Positions 15,674 through 23,975 of a stretch of DNA of 53,071 nucleotides are shown here, piece by piece (within the stretch, counting starts at the first letter, position 1; the number at the start of each line of letters is the position of its first letter). The DNA comes from an uncultured Lachnospiraceae bacterium. Its GTDB lineage: Bacteria > Bacillota > Clostridia > Lachnospirales > Lachnospiraceae. The notes under the pieces were generated by a model. The model ran no database searches, had not been told where the DNA came from, and saw only the letters and a list, made by a program, of their open reading frames with translations. Where the stretch lies: contig CATLCV010000011.1 in the NCBI GenBank assembly GCA_949893755.1, positions 1-53,071 of the forward strand, written 5' to 3'. The position numbers and the translations under genes are program-made.

Positions 15674-16510
15674 TCAGATCAGGCTGGTATAGTCGGAATC
15701 AGGTTCCAAGCTTCCGATGGAAGTGCCTTTTCCAAGACTGCTCACGCGGCTCATCATCTGCAGCCGCATCATTCCCACAAAATATTCTGCAAGCTGCTGG
15801 GTCAGATCCGTTGCGGTTGAACTGTTCGCCGCGCTTGTACTCATCCCGGTCCGTCCGGCGGAGTTCCCGAAGGTTCCGGAGGTGCCGGTCCTGCTGCTGA
15901 CCGTCTGCCCTGTGGTGAGCTCCTGCCCCATGTAGCCCTTGATCCGGCTGATGTAGTTGATGGTCTCTTCAAACGGAGGTACGCCGCCGTACTTGGCCAC
16001 ATTGCCGCTCCCTGCATTGTATGCGGCAAGGGTCAGATCGATGTCTCCGTTATACTGCTGCAGCTTCTGAGCCAGGTACTTGGCCCCGCCCATGATGTTG
16101 CTCCTTGCGTCAAATGCGTCCTCCACGCCTAAAGCCGCCGCAGTTGCAGGCATCAGCTGCATCACGCCCTGGGCCCCGGCTGAGGAAACCGCATTGGCGT
16201 TGTAACCGGACTCTGCCTTGCCGACTGCCATCAGAAGCTTGACGGGGACATTGTACTTCTCCGCGGCTTCCTGAAAGATCGCGTCCATGCTTTCCGGCAC
16301 GCCCATTCTGCCTGCCGCGTTCTGGAACGTCTCCCCAAAGCTCAGACCGTTCGTCTGCGTCCCGCCTGAGTACAGGCTGCTGCCGGACTGCGTTCCATTG
16401 GAATACAGGCTTCCGATCGACTGCGTCATGTTCTGCAGTGACTGCAGCTGCCCCAGGACACTGTTCATATAGGTATAGAGACTCTGGTAAACTGAATAAT
16501 CCATTGCCAT
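15674..16510 (-). CDS. SLT-type lytic transglycosylase, probably flagellum-associated
   Basis: This 278-residue protein carries a C-terminal-middle transglycosylase SLT domain (about 110-225). The catalytic glutamate lies in VGKAESGYNANAVSSAG, followed by GVMQLMPATA and the AAYNAGSGNVAKYGG motif. The N-terminus is Gln/Ser/Gly-rich and lacks an obvious signal peptide, and the C-terminus is Ser/Thr/Gly-rich and flexible. A protein without a signal peptide beside flgB could be exported by the flagellar system and open peptidoglycan for the rod, as FlgJ does in proteobacteria (inference). The start at 16510 has GTGAGG 8 bases upstream; a start at 16633 would coincide with the predicted transcription start and is rejected. 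Confidence 0.88.
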   Translation of the reverse strand: MAMDYSVYQSLYTYMNSVLGQLQSLQNMTQSIGSLYSNGTQSGSSLYSGGTQTNGLSFGETFQNAAGRMGVPESMDAIFQEAAEKYNVPVKLLMAVGKAESGYNANAVSSAGAQGVMQLMPATAAALGVEDAFDARSNIMGGAKYLAQKLQQYNGDIDLTLAAYNAGSGNVAKYGGVPPFEETINYISRIKGYMGQELTTGQTVSSRTGTSGTFGNSAGRTGMSTSAANSSTATDLTQQLAEYFVGMMRLQMMSRVSSLGKGTSIGSLEPDSDYTSLI

Positions 16511-16642
16511 ATTTTTATCCTCACTTCTAAATATTCGGTTACTGTTCTCACCCTGACCAGTGCCTAATCGGGTGTGAAAAGCAACAAAAAATCTACTATG
16601 CTGCCGCGCCACTCTGCTCAACCCAAACAGCATACCGCTACT

Positions 16643-16671
16643 ATTGTAACATATAATTGCAATAATGTCAT
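16643..16671 (-). promoter_or_regulatory. Predicted sigma-A promoter for the lytic transglycosylase
   Basis: On the minus strand ATGACA (16666-16671) and TACAAT (16643-16648) are 17 bases apart, each 5 of 6 to consensus. The leader to the ATG at 16510 would be about 125 bases. Confidence 0.55.
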
Positions 16672-16783
16672 TATGCCACTTTATGGCAATCTTGAAAAGC
16701 CTTTTTTACAAATTAAAGAAATTTTTTACTGTAAGTTTACCAGCCATTCCCAAAAATGACTTCAAATTATATGAAAATATATA

Positions 16784-16812
16784 TTTACAATCTTTTGATT
16801 TAGGTATAGAAT
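16784..16812 (+). promoter_or_regulatory. Predicted sigma-A promoter for the chemoreceptor
   Basis: TTTACA (16784-16789) and TAGAAT (16807-16812) are separated by 17 bases and lie about 60 bases before the GTG start of the receptor gene. With 16643-16671 this makes a divergent promoter pair in a 363-base gap that holds no gene. Confidence 0.55.
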
Positions 16813-16873
16813 AATGTTAAATACGTATATCTTTTTTTACAGAAAAATCTAAATTACATAGGAGGGAGTAGAC

Positions 16874-18769
16874 GTGTTTAAGAATTTAAAGGTGAGGAGC
16901 AAACTGCTCGTCTCATTCGGCATTGTCATTATTTTCTATATTATTGCTATCATTGCTTCGTCGATCGGACTGGGCAGCGTATTCGGTGGATTGGAGGATT
17001 TTTATCATATTCCGTTCCCGATGGTGAAGAGCGCGCTTGAGGCGCAGTCCATTACCAGAGGGATCCAGCTGGATGTATACCGCGCCGTTTCTATCAGCGG
17101 TTCGGAGCGTCAGGCCGTGATCAGCGAGATCGAGGAGTCTTCCGCAGAGCGGAATAAGGTCATGGAAGAGCTGAAGGCGAATTTCAGCGGAGACGCTTCC
17201 CTGCTTAAGAGCGTCGAGGATGCCAACGCGGCGACCTCCGCAGCCCGTGAAAAGACCATGGAGTATATCCGCGCAGGCAATTCCACGGCTGCCATCGAAT
17301 CCATCAACGGCGCATATCTGGAAGCGGCCAATCATTTTGAAGATACCTTAAATCAGGTCATTGATCAGGCTGAGAAGAATGCGGATGAATATTATCAGAG
17401 CGGTACGACAACCAAGCGTGTCTGCACGATCATTTTATACGGCCTTGCTCTGGTCAGCATCATTTTAACCATATTCCTTGTGCTGTCTATCGTGAAGGGC
17501 CTGACCCGTCCGATCCTGGAGATCGAGGATGCCATCAAGGCAATGGCAAAGGGCGACATGAGCAGCAAGGTTACATATAAGTCCCGCGATGAGCTGGGTG
17601 ATCTGGCGGAGAACCTGCGTTTTGTACTGGCTACGCTGTCCAGCTACATCGGCCATATCTGCGAGCGGATGGATTCCCTGGCAACAGGCGATCTGACGGT
17701 GGAGATGGATATGGATTATCTGGGCGAGTTTGAGTCGATCAAGCAGTCCGGCACCAAGATCATCAATTCTCTGAATGATACACTGGGCCAGCTTCATCAG
17801 GCAGCAGATCAGGTTGCAAATGGATCCGAACAGGTATCCAGCGGCGCCCAGGCTCTCAGCCAGGGTGCTACGGAGCAGGCAAGTTCTGTTGAAGAGCTGG
17901 CAGCAACCCTGGGCGACCTGTCCAACCAGGTCAATGATACCGCAGCAAATTCCCGCGATGTCAACCAGCTGATCTCCGACACCGCAAAGGAGATCAACAA
18001 CAGCAAGCAGAAGATGGAAGCCATGGTCAATGCCATGACCAACATCAACGAGTGCTCCAGCGAGATCGAGAAGATCATCAAGACCATCGAAGACATCGCA
18101 TTCCAGACCAATATCCTTGCGCTGAATGCCGCAGTTGAGGCAGCCCGTGCAGGTGAGGCGGGCAAGGGCTTTGCCGTTGTTGCAGATGAGGTACGAAGCC
18201 TGGCATCCAAGAGCCAGGAGGCTGCAAAGAATACGACCGTGCTGATCAACAATTCGCTGAATGCAGTTTCCGAAGGAAGCCAGATCGCTACGGATACTCA
18301 GAGTTCACTGCTCAAGGTTGTGGAGAGCGCGGATAAGATCGCAGTCAATATGGCGAAGATCACCGAATCCGCCGATCTGCAGGCAGAGGGAATTTCCCAG
18401 GTTACTCAGGGAATCGACCAGATTTCCTCCGTTATCCAGACCAACTCTGCTACCGCAGAGGAAAGCGCCGCAGCCAGCGAAGAGCTGTTCAGCCAGTCCA
18501 GCCTGCTCAAGAGTCTGGTTGGCCGCTTCCATTTGAAGGGAATGGCAAGCTCTATGGTAAGCCGGCCTGCAGCATCTGAGCCGGCGGCAGAGGTGGAATC
18601 CTATGACAGCAATGTATATGACGGCGGGTCATTTGACAGCGGCTCCTATGATATGAATTATGACAGCTCCGACAACTTCGGCGGGGCGGCAGATACTTCA
18701 TACAGCGCACCGGCCAACAATAATAAGAGCTTCAGTAATGAAGTGATCTATGATGGGGCGAAGTATTGA
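16874..18769 (+). CDS. Methyl-accepting chemotaxis protein
   Basis: This 631-residue chemoreceptor is the only plus-strand gene in the window. It has a first membrane helix (about 11-31), a helical extracytoplasmic sensor domain of the four-helix-bundle type (about 35-180) and a second membrane helix (about 183-206). A HAMP domain (about 207-260) and the long cytoplasmic signalling coiled coil follow, with the invariant tip around 405-435 ([20 protein letters not shown]). The C-terminus (about 565-631) is a Ser/Tyr/Asp/Gly/Asn-rich flexible tail without a CheR-binding pentapeptide. The start is GTG with GGAGGGAG just upstream. The ligand cannot be read from the sequence. Confidence 0.95.
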   Translation: MFKNLKVRSKLLVSFGIVIIFYIIAIIASSIGLGSVFGGLEDFYHIPFPMVKSALEAQSITRGIQLDVYRAVSISGSERQAVISEIEESSAERNKVMEELKANFSGDASLLKSVEDANAATSAAREKTMEYIRAGNSTAAIESINGAYLEAANHFEDTLNQVIDQAEKNADEYYQSGTTTKRVCTIILYGLALVSIILTIFLVLSIVKGLTRPILEIEDAIKAMAKGDMSSKVTYKSRDELGDLAENLRFVLATLSSYIGHICERMDSLATGDLTVEMDMDYLGEFESIKQSGTKIINSLNDTLGQLHQAADQVANGSEQVSSGAQALSQGATEQASSVEELAATLGDLSNQVNDTAANSRDVNQLISDTAKEINNSKQKMEAMVNAMTNINECSSEIEKIIKTIEDIAFQTNILALNAAVEAARAGEAGKGFAVVADEVRSLASKSQEAAKNTTVLINNSLNAVSEGSQIATDTQSSLLKVVESADKIAVNMAKITESADLQAEGISQVTQGIDQISSVIQTNSATAEESAAASEELFSQSSLLKSLVGRFHLKGMASSMVSRPAASEPAAEVESYDSNVYDGGSFDSGSYDMNYDSSDNFGGAADTSYSAPANNNKSFSNEVIYDGAKY

Positions 18770-18824
18770 TCATTGAGTGAGAAAGCTGCTTGGTCGTGTG
18801 AAGGATAAAGTGAATAGAGAGATA

Positions 18825-18858
18825 AACACCCGGGAGATTGATCTCCTGGGTGTTTTTG
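18825..18858 (+). terminator. Rho-independent terminator after the chemoreceptor gene
   Basis: The arms AACACCCGGGAGAT and ATCTCCTGGGTGTT pair almost perfectly around a 2-base loop and a T-run follows. It ends the plus-strand chemoreceptor transcript. Because the hairpin is nearly symmetrical it may also stop the converging minus-strand island transcript that ends at 18873, although the T-run is weaker in that direction. Confidence 0.85.
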
Positions 18859-18872
18859 TCTAAAGGGAATGT

Positions 18873-19580
18873 TTAAGATTGTATTCCATATGCCTCTGTA
18901 ATCCGGATAAAACGTTCCAGATCCTCTTTTGTAGTAATCTTGAAGTTTTTCTCATCTCCCGGTATCATGCGGATATCCAGCCCGGCCATCACCGCTGGTT
19001 CTGTAGAGCCGTTGATTCTGAGGATGTCGTCCGGCATCAGGCGCATGTTTGCCTCATAATATAGCCCAAGCTGAAATACCTCCGGTGCCTGGCCGGCGTA
19101 GATCTCACTTCGGTTCAGGAGTGCCCGGACCGATTTTCCATCCGTGCTGGAATATACCGTGTCCTTCATCGGCAGGACAGGCATGACGCCATGATGTCCG
19201 ACGGCAGCAACCAGACATTCGCTGATCAGCTTTTCCGAAAGCAGAGGTCTTGCCGCGTCATGAATAAAAACATAATCCGAATCTCCTGCATATCCTCTGA
19301 TATCCTCCAGCCCGTGCAGGATGGACAACTGGCGGTTCTCCCCGGGGAGAGAAAAGCCCCGGAACTTCTTTTGAGGATCAGCCGACGGCAGCCAGGTACG
19401 GATCGGCTCCTGCCAGGCCGGGTCAGCAACGATCTGGATTGCGTCAATCATGCCGTGGAGCGACAGACGCTCCAGGCTGAAGGAAATGATCGGCCTGCCG
19501 CCTGCTTCGATATATTGTTTCGGGATGTCCGAAGCCAGCCTGCTGCCGGTACCGCCGGATAAAATTAGTGCAATGTTCAT
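18873..19580 (-). CDS. IspD/TarI-family cytidylyltransferase
   Basis: This 235-residue protein has the nucleotidyltransferase loop LILSGGTGSRLASDIPKQY (residues 5-23) and the HDAARP motif (about 100) of the IspD/TarI family. It therefore transfers CMP from CTP to a polyol or sugar phosphate. IspD makes CDP-methylerythritol for isoprenoids, while TarI relatives make CDP-ribitol or other CDP-alditols for surface polymers. As the last gene of a glycosylation operon with a CDP-glycerol-transferase-like gene at its other end, the second role seems more likely, but no TarJ-type reductase is visible. The start has AGGAGGTG 7 bases upstream. A role as the housekeeping ispD cannot be excluded. Confidence 0.8.
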   Translation of the reverse strand: MNIALILSGGTGSRLASDIPKQYIEAGGRPIISFSLERLSLHGMIDAIQIVADPAWQEPIRTWLPSADPQKKFRGFSLPGENRQLSILHGLEDIRGYAGDSDYVFIHDAARPLLSEKLISECLVAAVGHHGVMPVLPMKDTVYSSTDGKSVRALLNRSEIYAGQAPEVFQLGLYYEANMRLMPDDILRINGSTEPAVMAGLDIRMIPGDEKNFKITTKEDLERFIRITEAYGIQS

Positions 19581-19648
19581 GAACACACCTCCTGACAGGT
19601 TATCCTAGTCTGGATAAATCAGAAAAGCATAATACGAGAATTTTGTGC

Positions 19649-20311
19649 CTAAAACTTCAATTCCCGGATATTCTGCAGTGTCTCTGCATACGGCTGCTCT
19701 TTTCCAAACAGAAGCGTCGTCCCCAGCACGAATCCGGCTACCCCTTTCGGCGCATATTCCAGGATCTTGTCCGCGCTGCAGGCCCCGTCCCAGTAGATTT
19801 CAAAATCCATGTCTTCCTTGATCGACAGAAGCTTTGTGATCTTCTTTCCTACATAGGGCAGGTACATCTGCCCCGCGTTGCCGGGATTCACCGACATGAC
19901 CAGCACCTTTTTTACAATGCGCAGCATCTCCATGACCGTCTCTACCGATGTACCCGGATTGATGGCAATTCCAGGGACCATTCCGGCATTGATGATACTC
20001 TGCAGAGTGGTAGACGGGTGATATTCCGCTTCGGGATGGATGTAGACCGTGTCACCCTTGCGGAGGCAGTCCAGGAACAGATGAATTCTATTGTTCGGGT
20101 GCTCGATCATCAGGTGTACGTCCATTGGTTTTGCTGTCGCGCTTGCTATGTAGCGCATGTCGTTCAGCGACATGGCAAAATTCGGGACGTAGCGGCCGTC
20201 CATGATATCAATATGGAAGGAGTCAATACCGCCCGTTTCCAGATTTCTCACTTCTTTTTCCAGGTTTCCGTAGTCGGCACACATCATGGATGCCATTAGT
20301 TCAAATTGCAT
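19649..20311 (-). CDS. Ribulose-phosphate 3-epimerase family protein
   Basis: This 220-residue TIM-barrel protein carries the epimerase motifs SFHIDIMDGRYVPNFAMS, DVHLMI and MSVNPGNAGQMYLPY. The residues that bind the metal and phosphate in Rpe are largely kept. It would interconvert ribulose 5-phosphate and xylulose 5-phosphate or a related pentulose or hexulose phosphate. The location inside the glycosylation island, and changes such as NPGNAGQM for NPGFGGQ, suggest a specialised copy for nucleotide-sugar synthesis, not the housekeeping enzyme. The start at 20311 has AGGAG 6 bases upstream. Confidence 0.85.
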   Translation of the reverse strand: MQFELMASMMCADYGNLEKEVRNLETGGIDSFHIDIMDGRYVPNFAMSLNDMRYIASATAKPMDVHLMIEHPNNRIHLFLDCLRKGDTVYIHPEAEYHPSTTLQSIINAGMVPGIAINPGTSVETVMEMLRIVKKVLVMSVNPGNAGQMYLPYVGKKITKLLSIKEDMDFEIYWDGACSADKILEYAPKGVAGFVLGTTLLFGKEQPYAETLQNIRELKF

Positions 20312-20374
20312 GTGCAGCTCCTTTTTCATCGTTTATTATTCTGCGGCATATCCGCAGAAGCCCTGAACAGATTC

Positions 20375-20746
20375 TTATTTTTCGCGTATAATCTCCGGCA
20401 GAACCGTATTGTCTCTCTCACAGTTTATCGCAAACGCCATATCAATACCTGAGGGCTTCCTGTCATTTACAACAATCCTTTCTCCCATCGGCATATTAAA
20501 AAGAATCTCATCGTATCGTATATCATTTTCATCTAAAAAACGTACTGTTTCTTCCTTATACTCATCTGTTCTGGAAGTGAATATAAAAATCTTATCTTCC
20601 GGCGGAATGGACCGGATATATTCCTTCATTCCCGCCAGCAGAGTATCCTTTCCATCCAGCTTATAGCCGTTATGCCTGACAATCGTCCCATCCAGATCGA
20701 AAATCCAGGTTTTAGGAAGTGTAGAGAGGATCAGTTTCTTTTCCAT
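20375..20746 (-). CDS. Small HAD-family phosphatase
   Basis: This 123-residue protein has HAD motif I (WIFDLDGTIVRH, about 14-25), a motif II segment (KIFIFTSRTDEYKEE) and a late conserved block (ERIVVNDRKPSGIDMAFA). No large cap domain is present, as in KdsC-like and capsule-locus phosphatases. It probably removes phosphate from a sugar or polyol phosphate in the island pathway (inference). It overlaps the end of the upstream GT9-like gene by 16 bases, so translation is probably coupled. Confidence 0.8.
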   Translation of the reverse strand: MEKKLILSTLPKTWIFDLDGTIVRHNGYKLDGKDTLLAGMKEYIRSIPPEDKIFIFTSRTDEYKEETVRFLDENDIRYDEILFNMPMGERIVVNDRKPSGIDMAFAINCERDNTVLPEIIREK

Positions 20747-21969
20747 ACAAAATCATCCTTTACCACAATATTTTCAAAGCTGTCAATTGCATATATATCA
20801 ATTGCTTTCCATTGCGTATCACAATAATTATAATCCGGATATAATGCAATTTTTCTGCAGTCCGCAGTCCGGATCACATCACAGATGCCGCTCCGGATTC
20901 CGATGAAGGTTCCTGCCCTCTCAACGACAGATTTCATCTCACTGATCTCCGGACTGACAGCAGCCGTCCCAGGAAGCGGTTTTTCCTCCCCTGCTATGTT
21001 TGTAAAAATCTGAAAGCCCTGTTTTTTATAATCAGAAATAATGGCGTCCCACATTTTCATCGGCAGGGCTGTCACGGATTTGGCGTAGGGTGAAAGAATG
21101 ACTGCATGATCCTTCTCAATCATTTTTAAGTCCGTAAAATCCTTCCAGTGTTTCGGAACCGCAGGTTCCGTCTCTTCCGGAAGCCCAAATACCCCGCAGC
21201 GGTAGATCTTTTCCAATGGTATTTTTTTTCGGTATAACGCTCTGGATAAATGAACCACATATGGCCTGTCCTGGTGCGCGATAAATGCATTTTCATCCTG
21301 TGTATAAAGCTCTGCCTGGATCGCGGCATCCAGTTCCTTCTGCTGCATCACCTCTACAGGGCAATCATCGAAAAGTGAAACTGCCTTTGCACAGGCGGCA
21401 CCGGCTACGCACACGATATACTTCTTTTTCCTGCGCCTCTTTAAAAAATATGGGAGATAGGACATACAAAAATAGACATCTCCAAGCGCAGAGAACGGAC
21501 AGAATACCCGAAAATGGCGCGGATACTTCCTTTCTAATTCTTCCACAATCCGTCTGCCGCGTTCCACACGCTTCCGTTTTCGCTCCATAGTTTCATTTGA
21601 AAGTGAATATTCCGCATAGGTATTGTAATCCACCAGCTTTCGGATCTCCCCGGTGAAGCCGAGCTGCCTGAGCTGTGCCTGCATCGATTCGTAGAACCGG
21701 GTCACGATACAGACAATCACATCTTCTGCCGGTTCGGCAAGGATGGACTCCGGCGGAAGAATCGGAATCCCAAGATATACCTTGCCCTGTTTTTCCATAC
21801 TGTTATCCAGTATTGCCGCAGCCGCATATCCTCCTTTTTCCAGAAGCTCCGCCAATTTTTCTGTTGCACTGCAGTGACCAAAGAGGAAAATACGCTTATG
21901 CTCTAATATGCCGCATCGATCTAATTCCTCGAAGTTTTGTATCATTTCGTTATAATACTGTGTTTCCAT
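20731..21969 (-). CDS. YGaG-type Rossmann domain fused to GT9-like glycosyltransferase
   Basis: This 412-residue protein starts with an accessory Rossmann-like domain (about 25-110: RIFLFGHCSATEKLAELLEKG, then AAILDNSMEKQGKVYLGIPI). The rest resembles GT-B enzymes of the heptosyltransferase type (GT9), with PHYVIHL-like segments and the C-terminal VILSPYAKSVTALPMKMW and GIRSGICDVIRTA blocks where the nucleotide sugar binds. It is a paralogue of the protein at 29639-30904, with the same domain order. The start at 21969 has GAGGTGG 6 bases upstream. The sugar transferred is unknown. Confidence 0.75.
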   Translation of the reverse strand: METQYYNEMIQNFEELDRCGILEHKRIFLFGHCSATEKLAELLEKGGYAAAAILDNSMEKQGKVYLGIPILPPESILAEPAEDVIVCIVTRFYESMQAQLRQLGFTGEIRKLVDYNTYAEYSLSNETMERKRKRVERGRRIVEELERKYPRHFRVFCPFSALGDVYFCMSYLPYFLKRRRKKKYIVCVAGAACAKAVSLFDDCPVEVMQQKELDAAIQAELYTQDENAFIAHQDRPYVVHLSRALYRKKIPLEKIYRCGVFGLPEETEPAVPKHWKDFTDLKMIEKDHAVILSPYAKSVTALPMKMWDAIISDYKKQGFQIFTNIAGEEKPLPGTAAVSPEISEMKSVVERAGTFIGIRSGICDVIRTADCRKIALYPDYNYCDTQWKAIDIYAIDSFENIVVKDDFVWKRN

Positions 21970-21980
21970 ATGATTCCACC

Positions 21981-22358
21981 TCATGCTTCAAGAAGCGACT
22001 GAAAGACAGCTTCCATCGTCATGTCCCCGGATTTTACATAATTTAAAAGACTGCCGTACTGCGGATTGTATGATAATATCTGGAAACGGTCGGAAAATTC
22101 GTACATAAAATAAATCCGGCGAATCATATCCATCTCTTTTTCATGCAGTCTTTGAAATTGATGATTCCAATCCTTTATGCCGGGAATGCCCTTGTCAGAC
22201 AGAATTAAAATCCTTTTTGTCGTTTCTTGCAGCGCCTTTGAGCTGCAAAAATCGTATGCCAGCTTCCCCGTATCTTCCTCTTGATCCATAATTGCAAAAA
22301 TCCGGTCAAACCTTTCGAGACTGCTGCTTAATCTTTCAGCAATTAGCATCTGATCCAT
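21981..22358 (-). CDS. Small hypothetical protein of the glycosylation island
   Basis: This 125-residue, mostly helical and charged protein has no family I recognise. It starts at the ATG at 22358 inside the stop codon of the SDR gene (TGATG), so translation is coupled, and it ends just before the GT9-like gene. Its position between two enzymes of the same pathway suggests a small partner or chaperone of one of them, but this is only context. Confidence 0.7.
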   Translation of the reverse strand: MDQMLIAERLSSSLERFDRIFAIMDQEEDTGKLAYDFCSSKALQETTKRILILSDKGIPGIKDWNHQFQRLHEKEMDMIRRIYFMYEFSDRFQILSYNPQYGSLLNYVKSGDMTMEAVFQSLLEA

Positions 22359-23296
22359 CACAATTCCCTTTTCCTGTAATAATCAATCAGCCGTACCGCT
22401 CCTTCTTCGAAACGGACGGCAGGCACGAATCCTGTATCCTGTTTCAGACTTGTAATATCAGCCTGCAGATGCATGACCTGCCTGGGATTATATGGCCGTT
22501 TTCCGAATCCTATAGCTCTGCCGTAGCCTGTCAGTTCTGCTATAACCTTGATATACTCAGATAATCTGCGTGCTTCCCCGCTGCCGATCATATAGACCGA
22601 ACCAGATCTTCCCTTTTGCCCGGCAGCATAGATGGCCCGTGCGGCATCCTCACTGTAAATATAATCCCAGATCTGCTCACAGGGAGTAAAGCTGGTTTCA
22701 GCATTTCTAAGCATATTGAAAACCGCCGTGCTGATCAGCGTTTCACTCCTGTCATGCGGACCATATACACTGAGGACGCGCGTCCACACATGGCGCATGC
22801 CGGCCTGCTCACACAACAGCCTGGTCATCTGCCCTGCACACAATTTCGCGATTCCGTATCCGGTCTCCGGCTTTACCGCTGTATCAGGTGACAATATCCC
22901 GTCAACTCTCCCATACTCTGCCTGGGAGCCGGTTCCAATGAAGGTATGGCATCCCAATTTGCAGGCAAGTCTTACGGCCTCCAATGCCGCCTGCACATTA
23001 TCCATCTGCAGATCCGGATTATCTCTGTCCGCCCCAAAAGGAGCCATCCACGCAAGATGAAAAAACAGACCATAACCGTTCGTTTTAAGTCCCTGTGCCT
23101 TCATTGCATCCCATATATGCTCATATTCATTCAGGTCCGCCCTGAAAACGCTGCATCCCTTTATGTGATGGAGTTCCTCTGCCCTGACTGACTTTTTATG
23201 AACAATTGCAAGTACCTCATCTCCATTTTTCAGCGCCTCTGTCACCAGGGCACGTCCAATAGCACCGGTCGCGCCGGTTATCACGACTTTTCCCAT
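22358..23296 (-). CDS. NAD(P)-dependent sugar epimerase/reductase (extended SDR)
   Basis: This 312-residue extended SDR has the glycine-rich nucleotide loop VVITGATGAIGRAL (residues 4-17), a catalytic region with FIGTGSQAEYG, and the active YxxxK in TGYGIAKLCAG (about 153-163). In a locus with RfbF/G/H and a YerE-like enzyme, the closest role is that of YerF or RfbJ/RfbS: reduction of the C4 keto group or of the added acetyl branch of a CDP-3,6-dideoxyhexose (inference). The start at 23296 is chosen because an AAGGAG lies 10 bases upstream; the ATG at 23305 is too close to it. Confidence 0.8.
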   Translation of the reverse strand: MGKVVITGATGAIGRALVTEALKNGDEVLAIVHKKSVRAEELHHIKGCSVFRADLNEYEHIWDAMKAQGLKTNGYGLFFHLAWMAPFGADRDNPDLQMDNVQAALEAVRLACKLGCHTFIGTGSQAEYGRVDGILSPDTAVKPETGYGIAKLCAGQMTRLLCEQAGMRHVWTRVLSVYGPHDRSETLISTAVFNMLRNAETSFTPCEQIWDYIYSEDAARAIYAAGQKGRSGSVYMIGSGEARRLSEYIKVIAELTGYGRAIGFGKRPYNPRQVMHLQADITSLKQDTGFVPAVRFEEGAVRLIDYYRKREL

Positions 23297-23315
23297 ATAG
23301 CACATGCTCCTTCTG

Positions 23316-23975
23316 CTATTCTGCTGAATGCTTGAAAATAATGTCCGCAACCTGCACAGGACTCGCGGCTGCCCCAATATTTCTATATGTATCGGCATCC
23401 TCGGTATTTCGAAAGCCAAATCCATATGTAACCGCAGCAAACAAAATTCCGGCCTTTTCCGCGGCTACCGCATCATTGACCGTGTCCCCGACTAAAACGG
23501 TATCTTTCAGTGTCCCACCCATTTCTTTCATGGACATTTTCACAATGTCTTCTTTTTTCAGTATATTTTGATTATCCGCACCATGCATTGGATAACAATA
23601 GGCATCAAAATGAAAATGCTTCAAAAGTGTAAGCGCATAATCTTCTCTTTTATACGTTGCAACAGCCATTCGTATTTTTTTCTTTTTTAAAGTTTCGCAC
23701 AGTTCAAAAATTCCATCATACGGAACTGCTTTTAATAATGCGGAGGATTTATAGTATGACCGGAACAGATCTGCCGCCTCCTGTGCCTGCTCCTGACCGC
23801 ATCCGTAGTATTCCATAAATGACTGCTGGATCGGGGGCCCTATAAACTTTAAATATGTTTCCTGCGCAAGCTCCGGGTATCCCAGTTTCCGGGCGGAATA
23901 TTTTACGCTTTCCAGCACGCCCTCCGTCGTGTCCAACAGAGTTCCGTCCAGATCAAAAATCACGTTTTTAATCAT
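23316..23975 (-). CDS. HAD-family phosphatase, phosphoglycolate phosphatase-like
   Basis: This 219-residue protein has HAD motif I (VIFDLDGTLLDTTEG, residues 5-19), a helical cap, motif II (VATYKRED) and the KEDIVKMS to VLVGDTVNDAVAAEKAG block holding motifs III and IV. It is similar to Gph and PpaX enzymes. Its start at 23975 sits in the stop codon of the TPP-enzyme gene (TGATG), so it is translated with that enzyme and probably dephosphorylates a pathway intermediate or a damaged by-product. Confidence 0.82.
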   Translation of the reverse strand: MIKNVIFDLDGTLLDTTEGVLESVKYSARKLGYPELAQETYLKFIGPPIQQSFMEYYGCGQEQAQEAADLFRSYYKSSALLKAVPYDGIFELCETLKKKKIRMAVATYKREDYALTLLKHFHFDAYCYPMHGADNQNILKKEDIVKMSMKEMGGTLKDTVLVGDTVNDAVAAEKAGILFAAVTYGFGFRNTEDADTYRNIGAAASPVQVADIIFKHSAE

